Source: Luteolibacter arcticus
GTDB lineage: Bacteria; Verrucomicrobiota; Verrucomicrobiia; Verrucomicrobiales; Akkermansiaceae
Direction: 5' to 3'
Assembly: GCF_025950235.1 (NCBI RefSeq)
Contig: NZ_JAPDDT010000010.1
Span: 124,001-188,000, forward strand
DNA length: 64,000 nucleotides
A program made the position numbers and the translations under genes. The notes below the pieces were generated by a model. The model made no database searches and was not told where the DNA came from. It worked only from the letters and a program-made list of their open reading frames with translations. This document shows positions 35,498 through 45,426 of the stretch, one piece after another; within the stretch, counting starts at the first letter, position 1, and every line of letters starts with the position of its first letter.

Positions 35498-36868
35498 TCA
35501 GTCCATGCCGAAGCGCTTCCGCTTGCGGTAGAGGGTGGCCTTGTCGATGCCGAGAATGGCGGCGGCATCCTGAAGGGTGGGCGCCCAGCGCAGCACTTCG
35601 CGCATGTGCGCCTGCTCCAGATCGTCAAGGCTATGCTCACCGCCGATGATCGGAAGCGCCGGACTGCCGTTCACGCCTTCCACGACACCGACCGGGGTCG
35701 GCAAGTCGGCCGCCTCCACCTGTGGACCGTGCGAAAGGATGGTGGCGCGCTCGATCGCATTTCGCAGTTCACGCAGGTTGCCCGGCCAGGCGTGGCGCAT
35801 CAGGGTCTGGCGTCCGCTTTCCGAGAAGCCGTCGAGCTTCCGGCCCATCTGGGTGGAGAAAAAGGAGAGGTAATCCTCGGCGAACCTCTGCAGGTCGCCG
35901 CGCCTTTCGCGCAACGGCGACACCGTGACGCTGATCACATTGAGACGGTAGTAGAGATCCTCGCGGAAGCTGCCCGAGGCGACGCAAGCGCTCAGGTCGC
36001 GATTGGTCGCGGCGATCACGCGGACGTTGCACTCGCGCACTTTGTTTTCGCCCAGCCGCTCGTATTCGCGCTCCTGCAGCAGCCGCAGCAGCTTCGGCTG
36101 GATCTCCATCGGCAATTCGCCGATCTCGTCGAGGAAAAGGGTACCCCCCTCGGCGGCGTGAACCTTGCCCCAAGTGTCCTTGATCGCACCGGTGAAGGAA
36201 CCCTTCACGTGGCCGAAGAGCACGCTTTCCAGCAGCTCCTTGGACAGGCTGGGGCAGCTCACCGTGACGAAGGGTTTGTCGCGCAAGTGGCTGCGTTCGT
36301 GAACCTCGCGGGCGATGGCGCTCTTGCCGGTACCGCTTTCACCCAGAATCAGCACCGAGGCTGGTGACGCCGCAGCGCGGAACAGTGTTTCGAGCTCGGC
36401 GTTCGTCTTGGGATCTTCCGAGGCGAAACGCAGCGGCGGCGCGCCGTGGCGGACCTCGCTTTTCAGCTCCTGCACGGTCTCCTCCAGCCGCACAACCTCG
36501 TGGCGCGTCTGCAACGCCCGGTGCGCCTTGGCCAGGATCGCCCGCAATTGGTCCGGCGTGAACGGCTTCTCCAAGTAGTCGAAGGCACCGAGCTGGGTCG
36601 CCTTCACCGCCGTGGTCACGGACGCGTGGGCCGTGAAGATCGTAATGAGCTGCCGGGGGCGCACCTTCAGCATCTGCTGGAGGATATCGAGGCCGTCTTC
36701 GTCACCGAGCCGCAGGTCCAAAAACACGAGGTCGAAATTCTCCTCCTTGATCCGCTTGATCGCCGTCTCGCCGTCTTCGGCGGTTTCGACGTAATGACCC
36801 TCTCCTTCCAGTGCGAGGGAAGTGGTCAGGCGAATCGACTTTTCGTCGTCTACGATGAGAATATCCAT
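35498..36868 (-). CDS. NtrC-family sigma-54-dependent response regulator
   Basis: This 456-residue activator has a receiver domain (phosphoacceptor D51), an AAA+ domain and a Fis-type helix-turn-helix. Walker A is GESGTGKSAIAREV. The sigma-54 contact loop is GSFTGA instead of the usual GAFTGA. Walker B is GGTLFLDEIGELP. The DNA-binding end contains LQDAAAILGIDKATLYRKRK. It should activate sigma-54 promoters on phosphorylation by the adjacent kinase. It is the first gene of the operon and divergent from an Hsp70 gene with a possible sigma-54 promoter. Confidence 0.95.
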   Translation of the reverse strand: MDILIVDDEKSIRLTTSLALEGEGHYVETAEDGETAIKRIKEENFDLVFLDLRLGDEDGLDILQQMLKVRPRQLITIFTAHASVTTAVKATQLGAFDYLEKPFTPDQLRAILAKAHRALQTRHEVVRLEETVQELKSEVRHGAPPLRFASEDPKTNAELETLFRAAASPASVLILGESGTGKSAIAREVHERSHLRDKPFVTVSCPSLSKELLESVLFGHVKGSFTGAIKDTWGKVHAAEGGTLFLDEIGELPMEIQPKLLRLLQEREYERLGENKVRECNVRVIAATNRDLSACVASGSFREDLYYRLNVISVTVSPLRERRGDLQRFAEDYLSFFSTQMGRKLDGFSESGRQTLMRHAWPGNLRELRNAIERATILSHGPQVEAADLPTPVGVVEGVNGSPALPIIGGEHSLDDLEQAHMREVLRWAPTLQDAAAILGIDKATLYRKRKRFGMD

Positions 36869-36970
36869 GGGCGAGGAGCCTTATCCTAACACTCTGCATG
36901 CCTTCCGGGCGTTCTGCCGTGGCAGTATTGAGCCTCATGGACTTGAGGGCTGGGTATGACCGATGGGAAA

Positions 36971-36987
36971 GGGCATTGATCGTGCAA
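36971..36987 (+). promoter_or_regulatory. candidate sigma-54 promoter of the DnaK paralogue
   Basis: GG at 36972-36973 and GC at 36984-36985 are separated by exactly 10 bases in the context GGCA-N7-TGCA, a fair match to the -24/-12 sigma-54 consensus. Predicted initiation near 36997 would give a leader of about 36 nt before ATG 37033. A second GG-N10-GC at 37009-37022 is too close to the start codon. GTGCAAGATGC is repeated at 36982-36992 and 37019-37029. Confidence 0.45.
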
Positions 36988-37032
36988 GATGCCATCACTT
37001 GACCAGATGGGTTGCAAAGTGCAAGATGCACG

Positions 37033-38880
<1,848 letters not shown>

Positions 38881-38938
38881 TCTACGCCTGCCTTTCTTGG
38901 CACTCGGAACTTCTCACTTGGAACTTCCAACCAGCACG

Positions 38939-39010
38939 TACACGAGGACGGGATCGAACCGCCGACCAACCCGGTGTAAGCGGGCCGCTCTACCGCTGAG
39001 CTACTCGTGC
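38939..39010 (-). tRNA. tRNA-Val (anticodon TAC)
   Basis: The minus strand folds to a complete 72-nt cloverleaf: acceptor GCACGAG with CTCGTGT (one G-U pair), D-arm GCTC/GAGC, anticodon arm GCCCG/CGGGT with loop CTTACAC, a 5-nt variable loop, and T-arm loop TTCGATC. The anticodon TAC reads GUA and is specific for valine. The discriminator base is A, and CCA is not encoded. Confidence 0.95.
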
Positions 39011-39119
39011 GTTTCCGTGCGGACGGGCGCAGTCTTCCCGGATGCCGCGGACGGCGCAAGCGCGGAGTGGCTGCGGGCTTGCGGCCCGCTGGAAGCGGTG
39101 ATTCTCTCCCGCCCCCGAC

Positions 39120-39584
39120 ATGCATCTGCGCTTCACGGAAGAAGAACTCGGCACCTTGGTCGAAATGGTCAGCCTGGCCGCCGAAGTCGCGTCCTGGAAC
39201 GAGCGTCCCGGCGCAGAGGAAGGGATCTCGGCCTACGAGGCGCTCGAAAACAAGGTGCTCGAAAAGGCCAAGCACGCCGGCCTCGGAGAGCACATCGACT
39301 TCGACGAGGAGAAGCAGCGCCACCACCTGACGACGGAATACCAGGAAGGCTCGTTCTTCCAGCAGTGCTACGATGAGTTCCGCAACGAGTCGTTCTGGGA
39401 AGAGATCGTCATCCGTCTGGCCGACCGCGACCTCGCGCGGGTGGTGGGCATGCAGGCGTGGCAAAAGATGAGCGAAGAGGACCGCCGCGCCCAGACCCGG
39501 GACATCGAGAAGCGCTATTGGGACGAGTTCGCCAAGCACGGCATCGACCGGGTGGCGGTGATTTTCCCGCCCGCCGAGGGCTAG
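39120..39584 (+). CDS. hypothetical acidic cytosolic protein
   Basis: This 154-residue protein is rich in Glu and Asp and appears mostly helical (for example TEEELGTLVEMVSLAAEVAS and DEEKQRHHLTTEYQ). No signal, membrane segment or family was recognised. It starts with ATG 109 bases downstream of the tRNA gene's 5' end and is followed by another small gene after 67 bases. The protein-like composition and clean codon use support it as a real gene. Confidence 0.72.
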   Translation: MHLRFTEEELGTLVEMVSLAAEVASWNERPGAEEGISAYEALENKVLEKAKHAGLGEHIDFDEEKQRHHLTTEYQEGSFFQQCYDEFRNESFWEEIVIRLADRDLARVVGMQAWQKMSEEDRRAQTRDIEKRYWDEFAKHGIDRVAVIFPPAEG

Positions 39585-39651
39585 TGCGAAAAAGGCGTGG
39601 TGAATCGCCACGACAGGCGTTAGGGTGAAAAGTGAACTTTTTCTCCCAACG

Positions 39652-40131
39652 ATGAGTACCGAGAACCTTTCCCCACTAGCCACAAAGATCGCCGAGGTGG
39701 ATGCCAAGCTGGAAGCGCTTGGCCGCGAAATCACCGAAATCGGCATGCCCGCCGCCTACGACCTGAAACGCCGTTACGACGCGCTGCTGGTGGAAGACAA
39801 CGCGCTGAAGCGCAACATCGAGGAATCAGTCGCCCGCGGCGAACCGGATGCGGTACGGCTCGAAAAGATCGAGACCCTGCTTCGCCACATCGAGGATGAG
39901 GAGGCCTCGGTGGAGCACGAGGCTCATTTTCTCCACCAATCGAATCCCTCGTCGGTGATCCTCGCAGCGCAGGCCGCCAACCAAATGGTCGATCTCTGGA
40001 GGAGGGCCATCAGGAAGGTGTTGGGGGACTCCCATCCACTCGGCCAGTCGGTCTTCGTCAATCACACCCACGACAACCTCACCGAGGACTTCGGCCTCGA
40101 CCGGGATCAACCCCGCGATCCGAAGCCGTAA
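39652..40131 (+). CDS. hypothetical helical (coiled-coil) protein
   Basis: This 159-residue protein has a heptad-like N-terminal helix pair (LATKIAEVDAKLEALGREI and NALKRNIEESV) and a second helical part around residues 75-130. No enzyme motif or membrane segment was seen. ATG 39652 was chosen; a GTG at 39625 would add nine residues. It converges with the lipoprotein gene across 13 bp. Confidence 0.7.
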   Translation: MSTENLSPLATKIAEVDAKLEALGREITEIGMPAAYDLKRRYDALLVEDNALKRNIEESVARGEPDAVRLEKIETLLRHIEDEEASVEHEAHFLHQSNPSSVILAAQAANQMVDLWRRAIRKVLGDSHPLGQSVFVNHTHDNLTEDFGLDRDQPRDPKP

Positions 40132-40144
40132 GTCGTAAGCCGGC

Positions 40145-40558
40145 TCACGGCACGCGGAAGTACTTCTTCTCGTCGGCGGGATAGTGCGGATCGGCAACCA
40201 TCCGGCCGCTCTGGATTCCTTCCACGTCGATCAGCTTGTTGTTGAAGGGGCTGAACACGAATCCCGGGCGTCCGGGGACGGCACGCGCGACCGGGACCGA
40301 TTGCTTGGGAGGGAGGGGTGCCGGGGTGGGCTCCGGTTTCGGCTCCGGATCGGGTTTCGGCTCGGGCTGATTTTCACCGCTTCCTGGAGGAAGAAGTTTT
40401 GGGGGTGCGGGCTTCGGCGGTTTTGGCGCCGGTTTCGGCGTGGGTTCCGATGACTTGACGTCGGACCTCGATTTCCAAGCTGCTATCCAAGCGCAGCTCG
40501 AGAGCTGCGACGCCATCAATACCATAGCCATTGACCGGACCACCAACGCGCCTTTCAT
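40145..40558 (-). CDS. lipoprotein with proline-rich spacer
   Basis: This 137-residue protein has a lipoprotein signal ending in the lipobox LSSC (Cys 22). A Pro/Lys/Glu-rich region (about 38-92) follows, probably an extended spacer. A small C-terminal part (RPGFVFSPFNNKLIDVEG, about residues 98-137) is conserved-looking and may bind cell wall or a partner. The start is ATG 40558. It is the second gene after an ACP-containing membrane protein (91-bp gap), so they may be co-transcribed. Confidence 0.72.
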   Translation of the reverse strand: MKGALVVRSMAMVLMASQLSSCAWIAAWKSRSDVKSSEPTPKPAPKPPKPAPPKLLPPGSGENQPEPKPDPEPKPEPTPAPLPPKQSVPVARAVPGRPGFVFSPFNNKLIDVEGIQSGRMVADPHYPADEKKYFRVP

Positions 40559-40649
40559 GCTGGAAAAACAGCACAAGGGCCAGCCGAATGCAAGCCAAAT
40601 GCTATTTTGCCAGCATTTCGTGGACTGCTTCGACGAAGGCTGAGGCTCG

Positions 40650-41621
40650 TCACTCCACTTCGACCGGTGGCTTTTCGAGCCACCCCACCAAGTCCCCGAT
40701 CGTGCGGAGCTTTTCCGCCGCCTCGTCGGGAATGGTCACCTCGAATTCTTCCTCGACCGCCATGACCAACTCGACGGTGTCGAGGCTGTCGGCCCCGAGG
40801 TCCTCGACGAAACGCGACTCCGCCTTCACCGCCTTGGGATCGGCGCCCAACTGCTCCGTCACGATCCACACGACGCGCTCATGAATGCCGGCATTGGGCC
40901 CCGGTGGCGGCGGCTTCGGTGCCGGAGGACCGTCGTTGGAGGTGAAGCTGTCGATGACCTCGCGGAAAGCTGGCAGGGCCGAACTTTCCCGCGACGGCGA
41001 GGTCCAGGTGAGCACCTGATAAAATCCTGCCCCGGTCTCGATGGACGCGACGTGATAGACGATGCGGACCTTGTCGACGGTCCCCACGAGGCGGCGATGG
41101 ATCGCGGGATAGACACCCGCCGGGCGAGACTCGGGCTCCGAGATCTCCGCGCTCGGCACGCTTTCCTTCATCTGGCCGATCACCAGTTCATCGAACTCAG
41201 CGAGCGACCCGTCGAAGTCGGTCTTGAGATTCTCGATCACGAGCACGTACTGCTCCTGCACGGCACTGCCCGCCTCGATCTGCGCCTCTTCATGAAGCTC
41301 CGGCATCTCCCGCCAGTTCGAGGGCACCTCGACCCGGAACCGGCCGTCCTTGGAAGCCACTGTCTTCTTCTTTTCGCCCGCGGTTTTGGCGAGCTTGGCG
41401 ATGGAGCTGGCCGCCACTCCGATCAGGCCGACGACGCCGGAAAATGCCAGCACACCGGAGACGACGGCACCGATGATCCAGCCACGCGTCTTCTTGCTGA
41501 TGGCCTTGATCAAGGCGATGATGAAGAAGATCCCGCCGCCAAAGGCAGCGAGGCCGAGCACCGAATAGAAGATCGCGCGGCCGATGGCTTGGCCGGTTTC
41601 GTAGGCGGATGACGGCTCCAT
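40650..41621 (-). CDS. membrane protein fused to a PsbP/DcrB-like domain and an acyl carrier protein domain
   Basis: This 323-residue protein has two membrane helices (about 18-38 and 47-75) and a PsbP/DcrB-like domain (about 91-225, FRVEVPSNWREMPEL and similar). A Pro/Gly linker (231-243) leads to a complete acyl carrier protein domain (246-316). The ACP part has VEDLGADSLDTVELVMAVEE with the phosphopantetheine serine at S279 and ends with a normal helix IV. Free ACPs in the family are about 78 residues; a membrane tether is unusual. The topology side is not certain. ATG 41621 was chosen; a TTG at 41663 would add an N-terminal CxxC segment. Confidence 0.85.
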   Translation of the reverse strand: MEPSSAYETGQAIGRAIFYSVLGLAAFGGGIFFIIALIKAISKKTRGWIIGAVVSGVLAFSGVVGLIGVAASSIAKLAKTAGEKKKTVASKDGRFRVEVPSNWREMPELHEEAQIEAGSAVQEQYVLVIENLKTDFDGSLAEFDELVIGQMKESVPSAEISEPESRPAGVYPAIHRRLVGTVDKVRIVYHVASIETGAGFYQVLTWTSPSRESSALPAFREVIDSFTSNDGPPAPKPPPPGPNAGIHERVVWIVTEQLGADPKAVKAESRFVEDLGADSLDTVELVMAVEEEFEVTIPDEAAEKLRTIGDLVGWLEKPPVEVE

Positions 41622-41713
41622 GAGATGAAGCGAAACCGGTTGCCCACAGGCCCGGCAAGTCAATTCACGGGCCGAACTTGCCCGGCACCGCCCCTCCCGC
41701 CAGCCTCCGCGCC

Positions 41714-41902
41714 GTGGACCTTTCGAAATATCTCCGCATGGACCCCCACCTTCTGTTAGGCCTGCTCAATACCGAGCTGCGAAACCATTGCGACTCGCTG
41801 GACGACCTCGTGAAAACCCACGGGCTCGATGCCCGGAAGCTAACAGATCGCATGGCCAAGGCCGGCTACGAGTATCTGCCGGCGCAAAACCAGTTCCGCT
41901 GA
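41714..41902 (+). CDS. DUF4250-family small protein
   Basis: This 62-residue protein matches the short DUF4250 pattern: a DP-hydrophobic start (MDPHLLLGLLNTELRN), a Leu-rich middle (SLDDLVKTHGLD) and a C-terminal GYEYLPAQNQF. The function of the family is unknown. GTG 41714 places the conserved DP about ten residues from the start, as in relatives; ATG 41738 is the alternative. Its 3' end faces the DUF1992 gene with a 3-bp gap. Confidence 0.65.
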   Translation: MDLSKYLRMDPHLLLGLLNTELRNHCDSLDDLVKTHGLDARKLTDRMAKAGYEYLPAQNQFR

Positions 41903-41905
41903 AGG

Positions 41906-42223
41906 TCACTCGCGTCGCATCCGCTCGATGGCCATGCGGAAGCGCACGCGCAGCTCGTCGATCTCCCGCCGCAAGCGGATCCGTTCGCTGGCATCGCCAC
42001 TGTCAGCGAGTCGAGCCTCCAGCTTTTCCGCCTGCTTCATGAGTTCGATTTCGGGAGGCGCAAAGCCTTGCCCCTTGAGCATCGCAAAGGCCGAGCGCCA
42101 GCCGTCCGGAGCCTGGAAGTAGGCTTCCAGATCGAGCGCGGTGCCCGCCGGCGGCGGGGCCAGTTCGCCCGATGCGATGGCCTCATCGATGCGCGCTTCG
42201 CCGAGCTTGGAAAGGGCGGACAT
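41906..42223 (-). CDS. DUF1992 (DnaJ-homologue subfamily C member 28-like) protein
   Basis: This 105-residue helical protein has the DUF1992 signature: LGEARIDEAIASGEL near the N-terminus, then GFAPPEIELMKQAEKLEARL. The family is small and conserved from bacteria to eukaryotes (DNAJC28), with unclear function. ATG 42223 (MSALSKLGEARI) was chosen; ATG 42253 would add ten residues. A much longer frame continues upstream on this strand, but it is the antisense of truA. Confidence 0.78.
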   Translation of the reverse strand: MSALSKLGEARIDEAIASGELAPPPAGTALDLEAYFQAPDGWRSAFAMLKGQGFAPPEIELMKQAEKLEARLADSGDASERIRLRREIDELRVRFRMAIERMRRE

Positions 42224-42301
42224 GCGGACCGAGCCTAGCGATGCCCGGCGCATTTCCAAGCCGCCGTTGCTTTCGTGGGCGCGGTGGTGTTTCAAGGCCG
42301 G

Positions 42302-43063
42302 GTGCGCCTGCTGAAGTTCAAGCTGACCCTCGCCTACGACGGCGCTGCCTGGCAGGGCTGGCAGTCGCAGCGGTCGGGGCGGGGCGTGCAGGACCAAGTG
42401 GAAGCGGCGCTCGCCCGGTTGTTCCCCGCAGCGCCGCAGGTGGAAAGCTCCAGCCGCACCGATGCCGGTGTCCACGCTCGCGGCATGGTGGCTCATTTTG
42501 AAATCCCGGCGGAACAGTTCCGCATGCCAGCTCGGCATCTGGTGCTGGCGATCAATGCGGTGCTGCCCGAGGATATCCGGGTCATGTCGGCGGTCCGGGT
42601 GCCGGCATCGTTCCATGCCCGCTTCGATGCGGTCGGAAAGCAATATCGCTACCGTATCTGGAACGATCCGGTGATGAACCCGCTGTTGCGGACGCAGGCC
42701 TGGCATGTCCCCCGCCCGCTCGATTTGGCGGCGATGCGGGAAGCCGCCGCCCACTTCCCCGGCCGCCAGGACTTCCGTGCCTTCACCGCCAACCGCGGCG
42801 ACGTGCTGGAGGACGCAGTCCGCACGTTGAACCGTTGCGACATCTTCCGCCACGGCCGCGAAGTGACGGTGGTGATCGAAGGCGGAGGATTCCTCTACAA
42901 GATGTGTCGCGGCATCGTCGGGACCTTGGTGCAAGTGGGATACGGGCGCTTTCCGGCCGACGAAGTGAGGTCGATGCTTGAAGGAAAGGACCGTCGGTTT
43001 GCCGGCATGAATGCCCCGGCGCATGGTCTCGTGCTGTGGAAAGTGTTCTACTCTCCAAGGTAG
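42302..43063 (+). CDS. truA: tRNA pseudouridine(38-40) synthase
   Basis: This enzyme of about 253 residues converts U38-U40 of the tRNA anticodon arm to pseudouridine. The catalytic aspartate is in SSRTDAGVHARG. Other family features are LAYDGAAWQGWQ at the N-terminus, HARFDAVGKQYRYRIW and FLYKMCRGIVGTLVQVG. GTG 42302 has AAGG a few bases upstream and matches the normal start; GTG 42275 would add nine residues. It is divergent from the DUF1992 gene. Confidence 0.95.
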   Translation: MRLLKFKLTLAYDGAAWQGWQSQRSGRGVQDQVEAALARLFPAAPQVESSSRTDAGVHARGMVAHFEIPAEQFRMPARHLVLAINAVLPEDIRVMSAVRVPASFHARFDAVGKQYRYRIWNDPVMNPLLRTQAWHVPRPLDLAAMREAAAHFPGRQDFRAFTANRGDVLEDAVRTLNRCDIFRHGREVTVVIEGGGFLYKMCRGIVGTLVQVGYGRFPADEVRSMLEGKDRRFAGMNAPAHGLVLWKVFYSPR

Positions 43064-43204
43064 GAATCGCATCTTCCGGAAGGGGGAAAATCGGACATCC
43101 CTCCGATGCGAAAGAAGACATGCCATTAGCCACCATCAGGTTGTCACTTTCCAGCGTGAAAAACCCTAAAAACCGCTGGCCACGGGAATAAAATCCAGCC
43201 CGAT

Positions 43205-43249
43205 GCTTCATGATGAAGCTTGATTTCATGAAAATACATTCATGCATGA
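43205..43249. promoter_or_regulatory. cluster of TTCATG-type palindromes upstream of the M48 gene
   Basis: In an AT-rich 267-bp gap the sequence has GCTTCATGATGAAGC (43205-43219), TTCATGAA (43225-43232) and TCATGCATGA (43240-43249). Each is a near-perfect or perfect palindrome built on CATGA, spaced about 20 and 15 bp apart. They lie 80-125 bp upstream of the M48 protease. The regular array suggests a repressor or activator operator; the protein that binds is unknown. Confidence 0.4.
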
Positions 43250-43330
43250 TAGACCCATGAAAGAACCTATCTTTTTGGATTGTTCATTCATGTCCGTTAG
43301 ATTAATCGACCCTCCGGTGTTGACCTCCCC

Positions 43331-45178
43331 ATGTCTCAAGACAGCTTCCAATCCCTGGTGAATCGGCTCGAGTCCGCATGGAGCGGCCGGCCGGAGGGAT
43401 TGTTGAGGCAGACCGTGGCTTGGGTGACTCTCGGCTATCTGGCGCTGGCGTTCTCCGTGCTCGCCGGATTCGTGCTTTTGGTCACGGGCGTGGTGATCGC
43501 GGTGCTCTATCAGAGCCTGGCGGTGACCCTGCTTGCGGGGTTGATCTCGCTGGCCGGATTGGCGCTGGCGGTCTTCGTGCTCGGCTGCCTGTGGGTTCGC
43601 TTCGAGCCGCCGGAAGGACTGGTGCTGGAGGAGAGGGACCACCCCGAACTCCACCGGCTGCTGTGCGAACTCGGCGACCTCGCTGGCGGCGTGCGGTTTC
43701 ACCGCGTGATGCTGGATGCAGAGATGAATGCTTCCGTGGTGCAGAACCCGCGCTTGGGAGTCTTCGGATGGTATCGTGCCCATCTGGTGATCGGCTTGCC
43801 ATTGATGGAGGCACTCTCGCTGGACGAGTTGAAGGCAGTGCTGGCCCACGAGATCGGCCATCTCACCCGCGCCGACGGGAAGACCTGCGCATGGCTGCAC
43901 CGGACCCGCGAAACCTGGGAGCGGGTGGTCGACCGGTTTTCGCGAAACGGCTTCTGTCCCGTCATCGGGGATTTCTTCCAGTGGTTCTGGCCACGCTTCA
44001 ATTCGCGAGCCCTGGTACTATCGCGGTTCAGCGAACTGGCGGCCGACCAGTTCGCCGCGCAGGCCGTCTCGCCGCAAGCGTTGGCCTCGGGATTGAGGCG
44101 CCTGGCGATCCTGGGGAAGCGGGTGGAATACGAATTCTGGGAGCCGCTCGATCGTGCGGTGGACGAAGGCATCGACTTGCCGGCAGACGTGATGGACCGG
44201 CTTTCCGAGGCAGTACGGCGACCGGTGGATCCCGACCAAGCGGCCGCTTGGCTGGCCGAAGCCATGGCCGTCCGCACGGGATCGACCGACAGCCACCCCG
44301 GACTTGCCCCGCGGCTGGCAGCCCTGGTATTGCCCGCGGTCCCGGACGATGAACTGCCGCTGGATCTCCCCGGAGACATGTCGTCCGCCGATCATCTTCT
44401 CACGCCGCCCTTTCTCGAGCACGCGCGCCGACACTTCAGCCGGATGTGGCTGGAGGAGGTGCGGGAATGCCGGGCACGGCAGGCTCGCCTGCAAGATTTG
44501 GAGCACGCGGCCGGCATCCGCAAGGCGTGGGACCGCATCGCGGCGCTGGTTCGCTTGGACGGGCTGGAAAAGGTCCAGCCGGAGGTGATGGCCCTGCTTG
44601 AGCGTCAACCGGCCCATTCGGGTGCCCTCTACCTGCGGGGCAGCCATCTTGCGGAGAAATGCGACCCGCAGGCCTGCGAATTCCTCGAGCGGGCCACCTC
44701 CGATCCAACGATCGCAAGCCGGGCCTTCGAGACCTTGGAACGGCTCCACACCAGCCATGGCCGGGAAAAGGAGGCGGCTCTCATCAAGGAACGGGCGCTC
44801 CAGCACGATCTCGAACTGCGCGCCGCCCTAGTCGAACGAAGCCGGATCAGCAACGGCGACTCCTTTTTCCCTCACGACCTGTGTGACACCGACCTCCACG
44901 CTCTTCGTGAACTTCTGAACGACGAACCGTCCGTGGCGCGAGCATGGCTGGCCGCCAAAGAAGTCCGCCATTTCCCCCGCTGGCCGCTGGTGGTCATCGG
45001 GCTCGAACTCAGCTACAGCCTCTCCGCCAATGCCCGGCGCGCCTTGGACACCCAGCTCATGCACCTCTGGAGTGGTGAAGCCTACGTAATGGTATTCCTG
45101 GCGGACGAAGGCATGAAACCGGTGCTTCGCACGCTGCGCCGGACCATTCCGGACGCCGAAGTCTACCGGCGGAAATGA
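43331..45178 (+). CDS. M48-family membrane metalloprotease
   Basis: This 615-residue protein has membrane helices near residues 32-60 and 65-85. A Zn-protease domain then carries the motif LAHEIGHLTR (HExxH) at about 175-184. The third ligand is the Glu in FSELAADQFAAQA some 60 residues later, as in HtpX/Ste24-type peptidases. The remaining 300 residues are helical and possibly TPR-like. It probably cleaves misfolded membrane proteins. A candidate operator array lies upstream and an intrinsic terminator follows 147 bp after the stop. Confidence 0.88.
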   Translation: MSQDSFQSLVNRLESAWSGRPEGLLRQTVAWVTLGYLALAFSVLAGFVLLVTGVVIAVLYQSLAVTLLAGLISLAGLALAVFVLGCLWVRFEPPEGLVLEERDHPELHRLLCELGDLAGGVRFHRVMLDAEMNASVVQNPRLGVFGWYRAHLVIGLPLMEALSLDELKAVLAHEIGHLTRADGKTCAWLHRTRETWERVVDRFSRNGFCPVIGDFFQWFWPRFNSRALVLSRFSELAADQFAAQAVSPQALASGLRRLAILGKRVEYEFWEPLDRAVDEGIDLPADVMDRLSEAVRRPVDPDQAAAWLAEAMAVRTGSTDSHPGLAPRLAALVLPAVPDDELPLDLPGDMSSADHLLTPPFLEHARRHFSRMWLEEVRECRARQARLQDLEHAAGIRKAWDRIAALVRLDGLEKVQPEVMALLERQPAHSGALYLRGSHLAEKCDPQACEFLERATSDPTIASRAFETLERLHTSHGREKEAALIKERALQHDLELRAALVERSRISNGDSFFPHDLCDTDLHALRELLNDEPSVARAWLAAKEVRHFPRWPLVVIGLELSYSLSANARRALDTQLMHLWSGEAYVMVFLADEGMKPVLRTLRRTIPDAEVYRRK

Positions 45179-45324
45179 GGCACGAAAAAAGTTTCAGCAT
45201 TTTTGAACGTTCATCGAACCCAAGGGTCTGAATCCATGAAGACCGCGCTCTGCGTAGTTTTCATGTAAGGGTGAACAGCATATTGTCAGACGAACGGCCT
45301 CCGGCCCGACGAAAGACGATTTTA

Positions 45325-45359
45325 GCCGCCGGGGGTGGGACCCCGGCGGCAATTTTTTT
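45325..45359 (+). terminator. intrinsic terminator downstream of the M48 gene
   Basis: A perfect 10-bp stem (GCCGCCGGGG with CCCCGGCGGC) with a 6-nt loop is followed by AATTTTTTT. It is oriented on the plus strand and lies 147 bases after the M48 stop codon, so the gap could hold a long 3' untranslated region or a small RNA. Confidence 0.88.
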
Positions 45360-45393
45360 GCCCGGATGGGAGGGAGTGCTGGCCTCGGGAAAA

Positions 45394-45420
45394 TAGGACC
45401 TATGAGACCTATACGTCCTA
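45394..45420. repeat. three 9-bp repeats ending CCTA
   Basis: TAGGACCTA, TGAGACCTA and TACGTCCTA follow one another without gaps. They are noncoding and lie seven bases downstream of the YkgJ-type stop codon on its 3' side. The minus-strand reading of this unit gives Ile/Gly/Arg- or Ser/Tyr/Arg-rich frames, which resemble commonly over-annotated ORFs. Confidence 0.6.
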
Positions 45421-45426
45421 TGCTCT

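Noticed and set aside
34982..36367. 461-codon plus-strand open frame across the kinase and NtrC genes
   Set aside because: It lies opposite two well-supported genes and lacks any domain.
37009..37022. Second GG-N10-GC (sigma-54-like) site just before the Hsp70 start
   Set aside because: It would start transcription at or inside the start codon, so the upstream match at 36971 is more plausible.
42224..43126. Extension of the DUF1992 frame through truA on the minus strand
   Set aside because: It is antisense to truA, whose catalytic motifs are intact; only the last 105 residues match a family.
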